Shown here piece by piece: positions 14,501-29,500 of a DNA stretch of 64,000 bases. Every line of letters starts with the position of its first letter. The stretch's first letter is position 1. This stretch comes from Mytilisepta virgata (lineage: Eukaryota > Mollusca > Bivalvia > Mytilida > Mytilidae). Both the position numbers and the translations under genes were made by a program. Location of the stretch: NCBI GenBank assembly GCA_028015205.1, contig CM051521.1, positions 90,434,513 through 90,498,512 on the forward strand. The letters are read 5' to 3'. Under the pieces are notes generated by a model. That model saw only the letters and a list, made by a program, of their open reading frames with translations. It had not been told where the DNA came from and did not search any database.

Positions 14501-17500
14501 GTCTATGTAACCTAGAATGCTATACTCATAGCTAATACTTGGTTTTCTGTGGATTAATTATATTTCATTAGATTTATGTTGTTGTTATAGGTGAAGCAGA
14601 ATGACAAACTCAATTTTTCATTATGCTACACTATTTTAAAATTACAAAAGCATGAAATTCAGTACCGTTGAGATTAGCTTAAATATCTTATTATTTGTCA
14701 TTAGATATACAATTCAAAAATCATCTTTCCTTACTTATGTTCTGCCATCATACTTGTTGTCTGTACATTGAACACTCTAACAATACCATTCTCAAAACCA
14801 CATGCAAAGATCTGTCTGGAGGGATGATATGATATTGTACAAGGACATTCTGATGGGGCACTGAAATCATACAGCTGAAAAACAACAAAGCTAAATTACT
14901 ACTAACTACATGTACAAGAATAAAATATCTATTCCATTCCTTCGACTTCATCTAATCACTTTTTAACACAATTATAAATCCATGAATCCATTAATTTAGC
15001 AGATTGGAAATGGAAGATAAAACAGGAAATACTAGACAAAAGATGGGATGTCACTAATGAGTGCATCTAAAAATTCTGATTCATAACTGAGAAAAAAGTA
15101 TGGGCACACACCCATTGTTGAAGGCTGTAAAACACTTTTTTGTGTTTTTCAGATTACATTTCAGGATTCTTGTCTCACTGATATTTACCCCTATCTCCGT
15201 TCATTTCCAGTTGTAATTTAAAACTTTCACTGCCAATGAATAATTTATAATACAACCTGTTGTAATGTTTCTGAATCCCAGACTCTGATGGTATGATCCT
15301 CTGATACTGTAGCCAGATGTTTTCTGTAAGGGTCCACTGCTACACCTGTGATACGACCTGTATGGGATCTCATCATTGTTGTGTAACTACGTGTAGTCAC
15401 ATCTAACATTCCTAAATTTCCCTATAAAAATAACAGCACAAAGTTATATAGATCCATTAACTGCTTAATATAATACGCTACCTAATCTGAAATAAACATA
15501 TATCAATGTCCGTAAAAATGTGAGTCTTGAACTTACTGTTTGAAGACTTTAATATAAAAGTCATTCCACTGCAGTTTTGTTTTTGTTGCTTTCCTTCAAG
15601 ATTATGTAACCGGTACTCACCTAGTAAGATGCTTTTAAAAACTTTTTTAGCCCAAATTGTAGGATTGTTGCTTTATACATTAATACACCATTAATGCAAT
15701 ATACTAACAAAAAGCAATCATGAAAATATTCTTTTATGCCTATTTTCCAGAGTCCAATCAAATTGGACACTTTTAAAACACCATTTATTCAAACTGCTCT
15801 GCTTAAATAACTTACAGTAGAAGTACCAGCCAGAATGTGTAGTCCATCTGAGGAGAAATCTACTGCAGTCACTGGTCCCTCATGTTCTGTACAGGAAAAA
15901 ATTTCATTAATTACAATCATAATAATTTATTTCAGATCTTATAATGTCAACATTCATTAGGAAATTAACTTTTATTCATGTTGCACAAGGTTACTAGCTT
16001 TACAATCAATCCAAAATCTGACTTTTCTATGTTAAAACTCATAGATTATTGTGATTTTAGAATAAAAGTCCTTCATACATCTTTTAGTCTTATTTTAGAA
16101 TTGTTTTATGTCAATATACTATAACCTTCACAAATGTAAACAATTCTATGAGAATAAAAATTATATTAATCTGAAAACATACCTGCTTCCAAATAAACAT
16201 GGGCAAAATCTAAAGGCCAAAGTCTGAGATATCCATCATCAGATCCTGTCACACAGAACGTTTCATTCACTGACATACAGTTTAATGCAATACCAGGACC
16301 TGTAATATAAACAATGCCAGTTTTCATTTTATGTTCTATCGGAAAGATAATATATAATTGGAGCTAGACACATATTTCTATCTTTGAACTTCGTGAACTT
16401 TAAATGTGTAACACAATGAAAAGGTGTCCATACAAAGTTTTGATCTTAAACAGTCATTTGTTTAATCTTAAACTTCTCGATTTTTACAATTTCTGAAATT
16501 TCAAGACAAAATCAAGATAACAAGATCTATTGCCTTGAAGACGAACAAGATTGGTGGAGACCAGCCCATGAAAGTCAAGAATGAATTATGCATTATTGAA
16601 CGTTACCTGTACTGAGGTGATATAAACATGTACATGTATGCACACTTGGAGTACTAAAATTCAATTTGGCAAAAGTGTTTGGCCAATTTCAGTGGGAGAG
16701 CACCCTCAAAATATTAACAAACAATTTCCCTGACATGCAATTTGAGTATCAATACCCTCAACTTGCATTTGACTTCTGCCAAAGTCTTCTGTGCTTAGAC
16801 CACAAACACCTTGATTAAAAACAAATTGTAAAGCAAATACAAAGCACCTAATATCTTTTTATCCCCAAATTTAAGTCTTCCTCAGATTCATGGCCATTTA
16901 TGACCATTTACATGTACTCTCAAATAAGAATCATTGTGTCATCTTAAGATTTTGATGCACTTCTGGTTGCTGACCTATTTTTAAAATAAAGTACATGATA
17001 CAAAAAGCAAAATACATATCACCACTGGAATTTCATGAATATTTGTACTTAGTGCATAATAACATAACATTTTATTTAATAAGACTGATATTCCCCTCTA
17101 TACCTGATCTGAATGTTTGTTTATCTTTGTCTTTGGATGACTTGCTGGTATTTGGTAAAAGTCTTCTCACATGACGAATGGCCACCTTCTGTAATTCAAT
17201 CTCAAATATATGTCCAGATCTGCTACATGCATACCTATAAAGTAATGAAATGATTAAGTCAATTTTCTCACTAATATATATCATTATATATTTAACTTTT
17301 AAAGTATAACTCAACAACATCAAAGAGAAGTGCCTGATTAAAAGCCCATGGTTCGTTCATCTTGAAAGCTTTGATGGTTGTATTTCGTTAGATTTCTTTA
17401 CCTGTTATATTGTATGATATTTATACATAAACATAGTCATCTGTCCAAAAAGTGTTGTATCAGACCTGTCCTTTGTTTGGAGAACATGCCGTACTTCTGA

Positions 17501-20500
17501 CATATCTAAAACCTACCTGCATGACGATGCAAAATACAAAAAAATGAACTGAAAAAATTTCTACTGTAACAAATATATCGAATACAGCCTATCCATATCA
17601 TTAGCTTTATTCATATGTACTTTACTGTCAAGTTATCTAACACTTATCTTGATATGCCCTGTGAATGGTTCTATGTTTATAATATTTTCTAGATACATAT
17701 TGTGACCTTGTTCAGACAGTTATGACAGTATTTGTCAAGATTTCTCTGCCTGTTATATTCTATGTAATTTCTTGACTGATCTTGCAGCCATGACTTAAAT
17801 GACACTTTGCAGAGAATTCTGCTCTAAAGCACTGTTCCTTTGCTTAATCTTTTTCCACGTATTATGCAGGGATTTTGTGTCAAGAATTTGTCAACCATAT
17901 CCCCTTTTCCATATTAACTTTAATGTTGGATATATATGTACTTACACAATCCTATCTGATGGATCCTTGTCTGCATGGTACCCAGCTTCAAATGCTACAT
18001 CAGTAAATTCCATGGAATGATGTTCTCCAAGGTTCACTGGAGCTGACCTCAACTGACCTTCTTTAACTCTCCATAAACGGATATTGTCTCTTCCACATGA
18101 CACCATTCTATTACAAAATAAAAATGCAAAATTAGAGAATGAAAATTTGAACTTAGTAAAGATTTATACTATATTTATATCAAACAAGCCAGGTTCTATA
18201 AACATAAATTATACTAACTTTTGTACAAAAAAATCTAACAGATGTGTTTATCCCTACATTTTTACTAATTAGAATTCATTCATGTGAAATATTCAAAAAT
18301 TTGAAATTAGAGGAGTGCCACAGGCTGACAGAACATTCACTGACATACAACCAATTGAAAACTGTTGTATTTGTTGTAAATTCAAATGATTGTTTGGTTT
18401 TAGTTTATTTTTACATTCAGCTGGTGTGAAACATTATTTTATAATAACTCTTATGGTCCTGGTTTCACCTTGTGTCATCAAAAGCTGAAACTCTCAGTCT
18501 GACAATGTCTACATCTGTATGGGCTTTAGCTGTTACAGTTATCTCTCTGTTCTTCATAACTTTAGACGTGTTCCAAATGACAACCATCTGATATAAATGA
18601 TATGGAAATCATTTTATACTACAGTGAATCAATAACTGTTATGCAACAAGTAAAACCTTTGTATGTTTTCGGCACTATAAGAATCCTTAGATTTTAATTC
18701 TAAATTAAACAAACATTTTAGTTAAGATGTCTTCTGAATTATGAATACTTTATATTCTCTTATTTGTATAATTCATATGTAAATTGTTGCTTTTTAAATA
18801 CAGTCAAACCTGTCTATAAAGGGCAGTTAAGGGACCAGAAAAAAGTGTCCTTTATACAGAGGTTAATTTTACATTCTTTGTTGGGACTTTTTCACTGTGC
18901 CCTTTATAGACAGTGATTTGCTATATAGAGGTGCCCTTTAAAGCAGGTTTGACAGTACAAACACTGATGGATAAATTTTTGACAGAATATCCCTGCATGC
19001 ATAGGAAAGTTTAAGCAAAGGAACAGTATTTTTACTGCTGTTCTCCATCATAAAACCAGAATGAGGCTCTCAACATGGTATATATATACATGTTATCTGT
19101 ATCAACAGGTTTTTATATGTGTCAGATATTATAGTTGAATTGCTGTTGACATATTCACTTAACATTGCCCAATTTACTCTTTGCGCCATCAAATATATTC
19201 AAAATTATGCTATTTAAATCAACTTTTACACAAATATATTTACAATTCTTCACTTAATGGTTAAACACATTGTCTTCATGTTTCTTGCATACTCACATTT
19301 TTGCCTTGATTGTCTTTTCCCACACCACATAACATGTGACCTTTGTGTGCAAAGCTGAAAAAATAAAACATACCCATATTTTAATAGTTCAAACAGATAT
19401 CAATGAAATAAAAAAAGATCACTCTTTTCATTCTTGTATATATGGTACAAAATAACAATCCAAAGATACTAATATTAGATACAGTAAATTTATACTATGC
19501 TGTATACGACGCATTTCAAGGAGTTACCTCTCATCAGCAGCATTAAAACCTTGTATATATATATGGTACAAATATTTTATTATCCAACAAGTGTTTGAGG
19601 AACAATACCATGATGGCTTGCTTAAATTTCAGCATTTGAATTAGGATATTGTTCACACTTCACTCCTGATATATCTATATCCCTTCCCAAAATAACAAAT
19701 TCAGTCACGAAGAAAAATAACACAAAATTTCATACAGTAAGTTTTTCAAAGCTGAAATTGAATTTTATTAAGATCACAATATAATTCATGAATAAAAAAT
19801 AATAATCTTTGATTAAAACTTTCATTATGTAATATTCTAAAACATTTTTAGTTTCTGCAAATTAAAATCATTATTTCTACACAAAGGTGTTGCTTACTAT
19901 TTACATGTATCATTACCTTAAGCAGTGCAGTGAGTGTACATGTGTTTTACACATAGCAAGACATTCTCCAGTCATAAATTTCCACACTCTCACTACACTC
20001 AGGTTCCCTGTCTGACCTGAGGCCAACATTGTACTGTTACCATTCATACTTATACACGACACCTGAACAAAAGATAAAGAAGTATTTACTTTGGTTTATA
20101 TCCTTATTAAGTTGGCTTTGGCTGTACCCTTATGGTCTACTTGAATTTGCTCTTCAACATTTTGGATTATTGTTTTGATTTTTCAATATTTTAGGCCTTG
20201 AGCACAACTGATGATGTGTAAATTGTCGAAAATAACCACATCTTGTGCATCAAAATTGGTATCCAGGAATTTGTTGATAACCTTCAACAGGAGTTATAGA
20301 AAAGTTGTTAGAATATAAGTCTGAATTACAGATAAATTTCCTCTGAGAAAGCTATGCTTTTTCTAAGATATGAATTTATCTGTGATATATTGTCAGAGAC
20401 CTTTAGACTTTGCCATTAACATTTGAGGTATTATGAAAATATTACAAAGAAACATGTTTGTTTCCATTCTCTATTCTATTGCAAAATAATTCGATTTTTA

Positions 20501-23500
20501 TTATTATAACTATTTACAGTACACCAATAGACCAAAGTGTTATATTAAATCAAAATTGTAAAACTCAACATTTTGGTGTTTTTTTCTACAAATTTCAATA
20601 AAGATACTGATACTTTAAAATAAACACATTCATGACTTAAGTGAGAAATTGTATTTGTTGTAAATTATGACAAATATAACATATGCTGAAAGTAAAATAT
20701 GTGTATGTAATATCAATATCTCTTCATTACTTTACAAAATCTTTTAAAAAAAGTGGAACTAAGATATTTGATCTAATATCTACAGTGAAGTTTGTTTGTT
20801 TGTTTAGTTGGGGTTTTATGCCGTTTTTGGCACATTTGGCTATTTCGCGGCGGCCAGTTTTTATTGGTGGAGGAAGCCAGAGTACCCGAAGAGAACCACG
20901 ACCTTCGGTAGGAAAATTGGCAATCTTTGTCAATGAAGATCGGAATTGAACACACCCTGCCACAGGTGAGATTCGAACCCAAAACCTCAGCGTTGACAGG
21001 CTAGTGATCATTAAGTACATGTAAATATATCTGAGTAGAAATACATGTATATTGTTATTCAATTTTTGGTAAAACAATATAAATTGACTATTTAAAAATC
21101 AATTGTTTTTTATCCACAGTGACATCAATTTATATTCATAACAACAATTCATTCTACATTAAGTTTGTAAACATACCTTATCTGTGTGTCCTATAAAAAA
21201 TCTCTGGTGTCCATTGCTGACCTTCATAGCTACAACTACAGCATGACATGGGTAGACAACAGAAGATCCGTCCACTGACCATAAAGCCTTTAAAAATACA
21301 GTAACACTAAATTGAAATACTGTAAATGCAGATTTTGTTGCGCATTTAATTTTCATTTATTTCGTGGCTAAGTATAACAAGTCAAAATTAATTCCAATGA
21401 AAACAGGCCCATAAGTTAATAACTGTTACATTTGGAAACCACAAAATTTTATCCCCAAGAAATCATTTTCAGAAAGGAACCGTAAAATTTAGTGATTTTA
21501 CAGTATCTAAATAGTCATTTGCAAAATGAAAAGTACAGAGGCAAAAATACAGTGGAAATTTATTCGCCTGACATTTTATTTCTTGAATATTGTAATCAAT
21601 CTACTTTAAAAATTTCATTAAAGGAATCCTAGCAATCTAATCAATGGAACTACCTAATAACAGTTTCTGCAACCAAATTTCAAAACTTACATCTTTAAAA
21701 GTTGCACCTCCAAAGCCTACTATTCTTCTCAGTTTCAGTATAGGATCTGGTTCAAGAGCCTACAAAAAATTATTTTGAATAAGTGGTTAAAAGAAACTCA
21801 TGTTTTGAACGGATAAACATTTTCATAAAAATTACAGTGTAATTGGTGTCTCCTTTATCCATGAATTTTCACTTAACAAACACAAACTGATATAAAAGAA
21901 AATGATAGATTACTCAGAGAATATTTGTATGACCTTAATCATATTTTAATAAAACCAATGTTTCAAAATTTGGAGTAATTGTAGGTCAGTCAATAAAATA
22001 TTTTTTTATTATCTTCACCATTTGTAAAATAAGAGTCAAAATTTCTAAATGACTGAAAAATTGGATCAGAACATTTGTTTGCTGTAAGAATAATAATATG
22101 AGGATTATTTTGTATCACACTACAGTCTAAGGAATAAGTTGAATTGGACTAAATATTAAAACTAGAGGCTCTCAATAGCCTGTATTGCTCACCTGGATTT
22201 AATGTTTCCACCTTCAGCAGGACTAAAAATTGAAGTTTAGCAGTTAGCTTGGCTGGTTTTCCCATCAGGTACAACGTAAAACAAAGTTACGCTGTGGGGG
22301 CCATCTTAGTTGACATTCAAGGTTATCAAACACATTTCTAAAAGAGGACCATTGCTGCCATTAGTCTGGTTCCAAATGGCCAAGTTTAAGGTATGATGAT
22401 CTGCAAATTAAATTTTCCCATAGGGTCCTATATTAAACTAAGTTCAGCTTTAAGTTAAGCTTTGGTGGTCATGTTGATTGACAGGCGAGGTCAGTGGTTA
22501 CAATTCTGAAAGAGGACCATCTAAAGATCATTGCTGCTAACTTTGGTTCCAATTAGCTCAGTAGTTTAAAAAAAAGTTTTTAATGAATTCCACATAGGGT
22601 CCAATGTCAAAATATGTTTGGCTGTGGAGGCCATCTTGGTTGACATTCGAGGTCATCGGACAAATTTCTGAAAGAGGACCATCTAAGGACCATTGCTGCC
22701 AAGTCCTGTTCCAATTGGCACACTGGTTAAGATTATTTAATGAATTTTTCCATAGGATCCTATGTTAAACTATGTATGGCTGAATGAATTCCACATAGGG
22801 TCCAATGTCAAAATATGTTTGGCTGTGGTGGCCATCTTGGTTGACAGTCCAGGTCATTGGACACAATTCAGAAAGAGTACCATCTAAGGACCATTGCCGC
22901 CAAGTCTTGTTCCAATTGGCCCAGTTGTTTTAGACAAGAAGATTTTTAGATGAATTCCACATAGGGTCAATCAGAAACAAGAACTGTCCATGGTGGCCAT
23001 ATTTGTAGTCCGATCAGGACAAAATGAAGAAACTTTATAAAGGACCCCCCATATATGCTTCCTGTCAAGTTTTGTTTAATTTGACCTAGAAGTTTCAGAG
23101 GAGAAGATTTTTGAAAACTCAGCCAATCAGAAACAACAATTGCCCATGGCGGCCATGTTTGTTGTCCGATCGTGACAATATGAGCGATCTTTATAAAGGA
23201 CCTTACATAGATGCTTCCTGTCAAGTTTTGTTCAATTTGGCCTAGAAGTTTTAGAGGAGAAGATTTTTGAAAACTCAGCCAATCAGAAACAACAATTGCC
23301 ATGGCGGCCATGTTTGTTGTCCGATCGTGACGAAATGAGAGATCTTTATAAAGGACCTTTATACATAGATGCTTCCTGTCAAGTTTCGTTCCCTTCGGCC
23401 CAGTAGTTCCACAGAATTTTTTTTTTAATCAACCAATGAGAAACAAGAATTTTCCACAGCGGCCATTTTTGTTGCCCGATCAGGACGAAATGAGGAAACT

Positions 23501-26500
23501 TTGTAAACAACCTCCCATAGATGCTTCCTGTCAAGTTTCGTTCCATTTGGCCAAGCGATTTCAGAGAAGATTTTTTTATATCAGACAATCAGAAACAAGA
23601 ACTGCCCATTACAGCCATATTTGTAGTTTTTAACAAACGACGAACGATAACAGACGACAGAAGCCAAGTGATGGCAAAAGCTCACATGGCCTTTGAGCTA
23701 AAAAATTTAACCAAAACATTTTCCGTTAAAATTTAAGATCAAATACTTACTGTATAGTTTGACTTTTTGACTGCTGGTACACTTACATTTCCCTTTATTT
23801 TTTCCACATTTACAGACTATAACAGAAAGTTTTATTCCATATTTTTAAAACTTAATTTCAAAAGAATACTCTTAAATTGAAATAAACTGAAAACCAATTT
23901 TAAAAAAATCATTTAAGAATTTTTCAATTTTTATCCATATTCAAACATGTGATGTGTTACAGTGTGTGTGCAGCTCCTTTATTCTGCCTTAAAGTTGCAT
24001 TAATCACCATAAATGTTTCTCAAAGACTTATAAATAATTTTCAGAATCCCACATTGATACTTTTTTTTAATACATGTATGCTGATATACAGTAACACTTA
24101 TCATCTCCTTTACATGTACAATCATTTGGAAAACTTGGCATTGAAACCCTGATTTGGTGAACAAAAGTTTTCAGGCTAAAGTCTGTATCCTGACAATTAA
24201 CTTCAGACGTCATGATGGTAACCAGCATTGAACAAAGCCTTTTCTAAACGACCAGTATACTCCTATAAGTGCCAGCTGCACTCACTGACAAGAATAATTT
24301 TATTTACTGTAAATAATCACTTTTGTAATGTGTACCTCTCCTGTAACTTTATCATCTTGGTGAATGACAACATTATCTGTTGGATGAGCAAACACATGAA
24401 TCTCTCCTTCATTATCTCTGTGTATATCTATATCATCAACACCTATCATTGGTAATTCTTTTGTAACCTGTATTCTCTTCATTGCTTTCTGGATAAAAAT
24501 AAAGTTTTTTATGCTTGTTATTATCACATAAATATATTTTCATTTAAGATTTATCCTTTGGTCCTTATCCATATAAGAAGTTTCCTTGAGTTTCACTATC
24601 ACATTAATAAATTCATCAATTTAGATGTCGGTCTCTTACTTATTAAGCCAGGAATGGATATGGTGGAAAAATTCTCTACATTCATGTGACAATTGTCGAA
24701 GCAAAGTAATAGCATTCAGAATGATGTTATTTATCTTACCGTAGTCATAATGAGGCCTTCAACACCAGGAAAATTCTTGCATATGTTTACTTCAAGACTG
24801 CCCATAGAATTGTTTAGTGGATACAACCATATGCATATGTTATTTTAGACAAAGTTTCTTTTGTTTTTTACATGTAGATTTGATTAAATATCAACCATAT
24901 ATCATTTATTTTTAATGACCTATTCCACTGATTATTTGTGCTTGTATCTTATTGAGATTGAATTTATTAGGTGATTAAAATTTTGAACCTTGTATATTCT
25001 TTTAGGTAAAAGATTCCTAAAGCTATACCTGTCTGGGTTTCGTCATGTTGTGTATGAGTGATATTCTGTCTGAAACACATTTGCTGATATCAACTCTTTT
25101 TGGTGAAACTCTTTGTGATGAATTTACTGATGTTTCTTCTAAAATACAAGAATAAAAAACATTGTTAATTTTAACCGACAATATACTGCATATAATTATA
25201 CCACCCAGACTATCAAAGATCTGACATGTGACCAGCATGATTTTGTAAACTTTGAAATTATACCTTGCATTTATTAACAAACACTATTGCAAAATCAATT
25301 CATGCAATTAATTCTTGACCATAAGAGGCAATATCAAAATATGAGTTCTCATTATTGCCTTCTTCACCTTTACAAGTCATTTGCTTTTATTTCTGAATTC
25401 ACAGTACTTGTCAAGTTAAGAAAAATCAATGAGATAAAACTGTAGTATCAATTAATCCAAAATTCAATCAATTTCAATTTTCAGCTAAAATATATGTGAC
25501 TGCTTTGCAATATTTCTTATACCTGCAGAATTTTCTGTGTTCTCAAACTGTATTGAATCAAATGGCTTTCTAGAACCTTCATTAGGAAATCTTTAAAATA
25601 AGTAAAAAAGTCTCTAACATTAAATATTTCCAATTCAATCTATCTCTCTTAAAATGCATAGTAATATATTTACATATTACATTCTTAATCAACGTGGGTT
25701 CTTATTTTTGTGGCTTACTTAAAGTTCATAAAATTTTGTGCCAGTGTTGCATTAAACTCACCTGATTTCGCTGTTGTCTATGTTTGCAGTGTAATAGTCA
25801 AATGTACATAATTTTTCTCCACATGTTATTTATTGATCATGAAGAAGCCTCTGTCCAAGTTTGGTAGAAATCCAGGATGGTTTAAGAAAGTAATTAATGT
25901 TTTAAATACTTTAACTGCAGACTTTATGTAATGTTAACTGGGAGAAAAACTAAGTCCATTTATAAGTAAAATATGGAAAAATGGGAAAAATATTATTACA
26001 AAATTTTCCTCTGGATACTATCTTTTGATCATGAACAAGATTCTGCCCAAGTTTGGTAAAAATTCAGGATAGTTTAAAAAAGTTATTAATGTTTTAAAAA
26101 CTTTAACCACAGAGTGAATGTAAATGTTGACGCTCTGCTGTCAACAACAGAATGTAGGATTGCTATGTCTCGCTTCCGCGACAAAATTCACAGGCTCTAC
26201 AAAATTCAACATTTCACTGAATACTTAAATCTTGCTTCTATTGCCAAATAAAACCATTGTACAAAATACATGTACAGTCAAACTTGTCTATAAATGGCAC
26301 CCAAGGGACCCCAAAAAAAAGCACTTTATGAGCAAGTATCCTCCATACAGAAGTTAATTTTACATGCTTTGTTCATGAATGAGACATTTTCAACATGCCC
26401 TTTATAGACAGTGATTTGCTATAAAGAGGTAACCCTTTAAAGCAGGTTTGACTGTATCTGAAGTCATTGTCACAATATTATTTCACATACATGTAATACT

Positions 26501-29500
26501 ATAAATTCACAAATTTTCAAGCATCTTCCAATTTAAAAACAAAACCAAACACAGATGTTACTAGGTATTTAGCTATAAGTGTTTCATTGCTTTTAGAAAA
26601 ATGCATAAATTTGTTTCAAGGTTCATACACTGCTCAAACTATGTAAGGACTTGCTAGTTGATGTTGTTATGAAATGCATTCTTAAAAATTCAAAAAATAA
26701 TTTTCCTTTAAACAATCTGTGATTAAACATAAATCCAGTTTACGTGAAGAAAAAAGAAATCATTGACAAGAAAAAACAAAATATATCATACCTAATTAGG
26801 TCATACAGATCATCCCACTTTTCTGTCTTTGATACAGGAAATGCCAATTCTCTTGGCATTGGGGTAATGTCATGTGATAACCTACCAACCTTCTTAGCTT
26901 GTTCAAATGTCATACCTAAAGAAAACAATGTACTATTTTTTCGTTTTCTTGTAAAATGTTTTGATATGAATTAGATTTCAAAAAAGGAAACAATTTAATG
27001 GAAATATTTCAATTTTTTCTTTAACCCTTTTGCCGATGAGTCCGAGTTTACCGGGATTCCAGAGTCAAGTCACTGATGACGAGTCCCAAGTTTACCGGGA
27101 TTGTCACATAGGTTTTATATTTCCTGCTCTTGGAGCAAACATCAAGAGTTATCGTACTTTATTTGAAACCCGGATAAAGATAAAACAATGGCTATGTTTT
27201 ACAAAAAAATGTGTGAAAAAAGACCAAAATTTGAGGATTTTAAAGTTAGGAAAATGAATTATAGAATTTTTTCGCAAGAATGGATGCCAGGAAAGTATCT
27301 GTTTCGTATCAAACATGCCGAATTTGTCAAAAATTGATTGGAATGGACATCGATGATTAGACGTTTATTTCTTGAAATAATTTTTATAATTTTTAATGAC
27401 AAAATTGTATATTTACAGTGATTTTAATGATATTTGAAGAATTTCAACATATCCAGCCACGGAAACCCCTGTTTGCTACCAAATATTTGCATTTTCATTC
27501 AAAAACTAAAAAGATTGCAAAGAGAACATATTTTATTAACATTTTTATTCAAATAAAGAATAAATGACCCAAAATTAATGCTCCAAAGCATTAACAAAGA
27601 AGTAGCCACTTAAGTCTGCCATCTTGTCAGGGAAGCCATTGTACAAGGGTTACATCCTGTGGGGAGTCCATCGGTGAAAGGGTTAAAAAGCAATGAGATT
27701 AATTCCAAGATTTCATACAAATTTTTTTTTAAAATGTTACCAAGCATACATGTATATATAAGGTTATAGATAAGTGCTTTAAACACTTCTATTGCCATAA
27801 ATAGATTTTATATTCATTCAATTGACCATAATTTAGATTCATTTTATGTTTATAAAGGTACATACCAACTTCATAAAGAATATCACTGGTACAAATGTTT
27901 TTCACTAACATATTAGCACAGAGCTTGACATTTTTGATGTAGGAAAATTTTCTGTTTAGGTACATAGACAAGATGCAATTCATATCTAAACATAGAACAG
28001 TCCACCTGGTAGACATAGGTGCAGGACCACTGTGATCTACAAAAAATTGATAAAGAATTTGTTTATCAGGTAATATACTTACCGTTACATTTTTTTAAAT
28101 ACATCCAATTTGTAAATGACAGTTTTTCTTCAGAAAAAATATTAATATGAAATTGAATTTATAAAAAAACTACTTTAATGATTCTTCCAAAGCAATTATG
28201 ATAGCTTTTATTGACTGAAAAAGAACATCATTCAGACATTAGTAATACTAAAAATTAATCAGCAAGAAAATATTGCAGTTTATCAGCACCAGCACAAGAT
28301 ACTGTAAATTCAAATATCTATTGCACAAATTTATAAGTCCTTAGGGACGAGATAAAAAGTTCAATGTAGGATAAAAAACTTAATTGAAATAATTTGGGGG
28401 TGGGAATAAAAATCGCTGCAAGTTTTGTTATTCAACATCGATTTTTGGATTGAAAAATACGGATTCAAGTTCGGCCCTAACATATGTTTGGACTTTACAG
28501 CAAATAAAAGCCATCATACATATATTGTTGAGGAAAAACAGGACCCATGATACAAAAAGTATACTCTCAAAGCATATGCCCATATTGGTTAATCAATTCT
28601 TCCCAAATTAAGTTAAGAGGGGGGGGGGGGTGGGTGGGGCCTTCAGTGAAAAAACTATGTGAATTAAGTTTTTTGCCCTATACTGAACTTTTGACCTTAA
28701 TGGTCAAGTGATCTATGTAGTCAATCATACTTTCAAAGCAGTTAATCATAATTACTACATCAGTGCTTTCAATATAAGATGGTAAACAGCAGATTTCAAC
28801 CTGGTACTCTTTGTGTTAACAGATTACTTTGACAAAATGTTGCTGGCTTTCAATAAATGTAGGAAGGTAGCTGCCTGCCATCATTGCATGAGACTTCTTA
28901 AAAATTTCTAAAGGTCCTGCTTCAAGTGTAATGATCCATAGCTTGTCAACAAGGAGTTTCTACACTGAACCCAAGACTTTACAAAGTGTGTTTAACTCTT
29001 ATCTTATTTGAAAAAGATTGCCAGATTTTCTGTCTACCAATATTTACTGAGGTTGTGAGTTCAGTTCCAAATAATGGCGATATATGTGAAACTCAGAGCT
29101 AATCAGACATTTGCTGAAGATAAATATTCATGTATAAAAGTATGGAAGATTAACCAAACGTTTTAGATGGACAAAGTGGCAACTATAGTTCATTCAACGT
29201 TTTTGCGAGAATCTAAAAACTTCAGTTTTCAAATGAGTTAAATATTTTATTTAATCTATTACCTTTACTTCCGACTGAGGCATACGCTTGTACAGAACCT
29301 CTGGATGCATTACACAGGAATGGGAATTGTAGCCATGTAGATGTCGACTTAAATTCTTTAAACAGGTTTGAGAATGAGATTCTCACAATGAGGTTATCTT
29401 GGGTGGCAACATCGATGTGAACTACAAAATACTTGGTAGGAATTGGCTTGAAAAGGAGGTACAAATATCTTCCCGTCAATCCCAGTGACTGAGATTGTAC

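Noticed and set aside
14748..14951. 67-codon minus-strand open frame
   Set aside because: Overlaps the real WDR90 exon 14735-14874 in another frame. The phase-consistent frame gives LYDFSAPSECPC and the rest of a WD repeat.
22967..23588. Minus-strand repeated open frames (IVVSDWLSFQKSSPLKLLGQ-like)
   Set aside because: Tandem core of family-A element A2. The repetition mirrors the DNA units, not a protein repeat.
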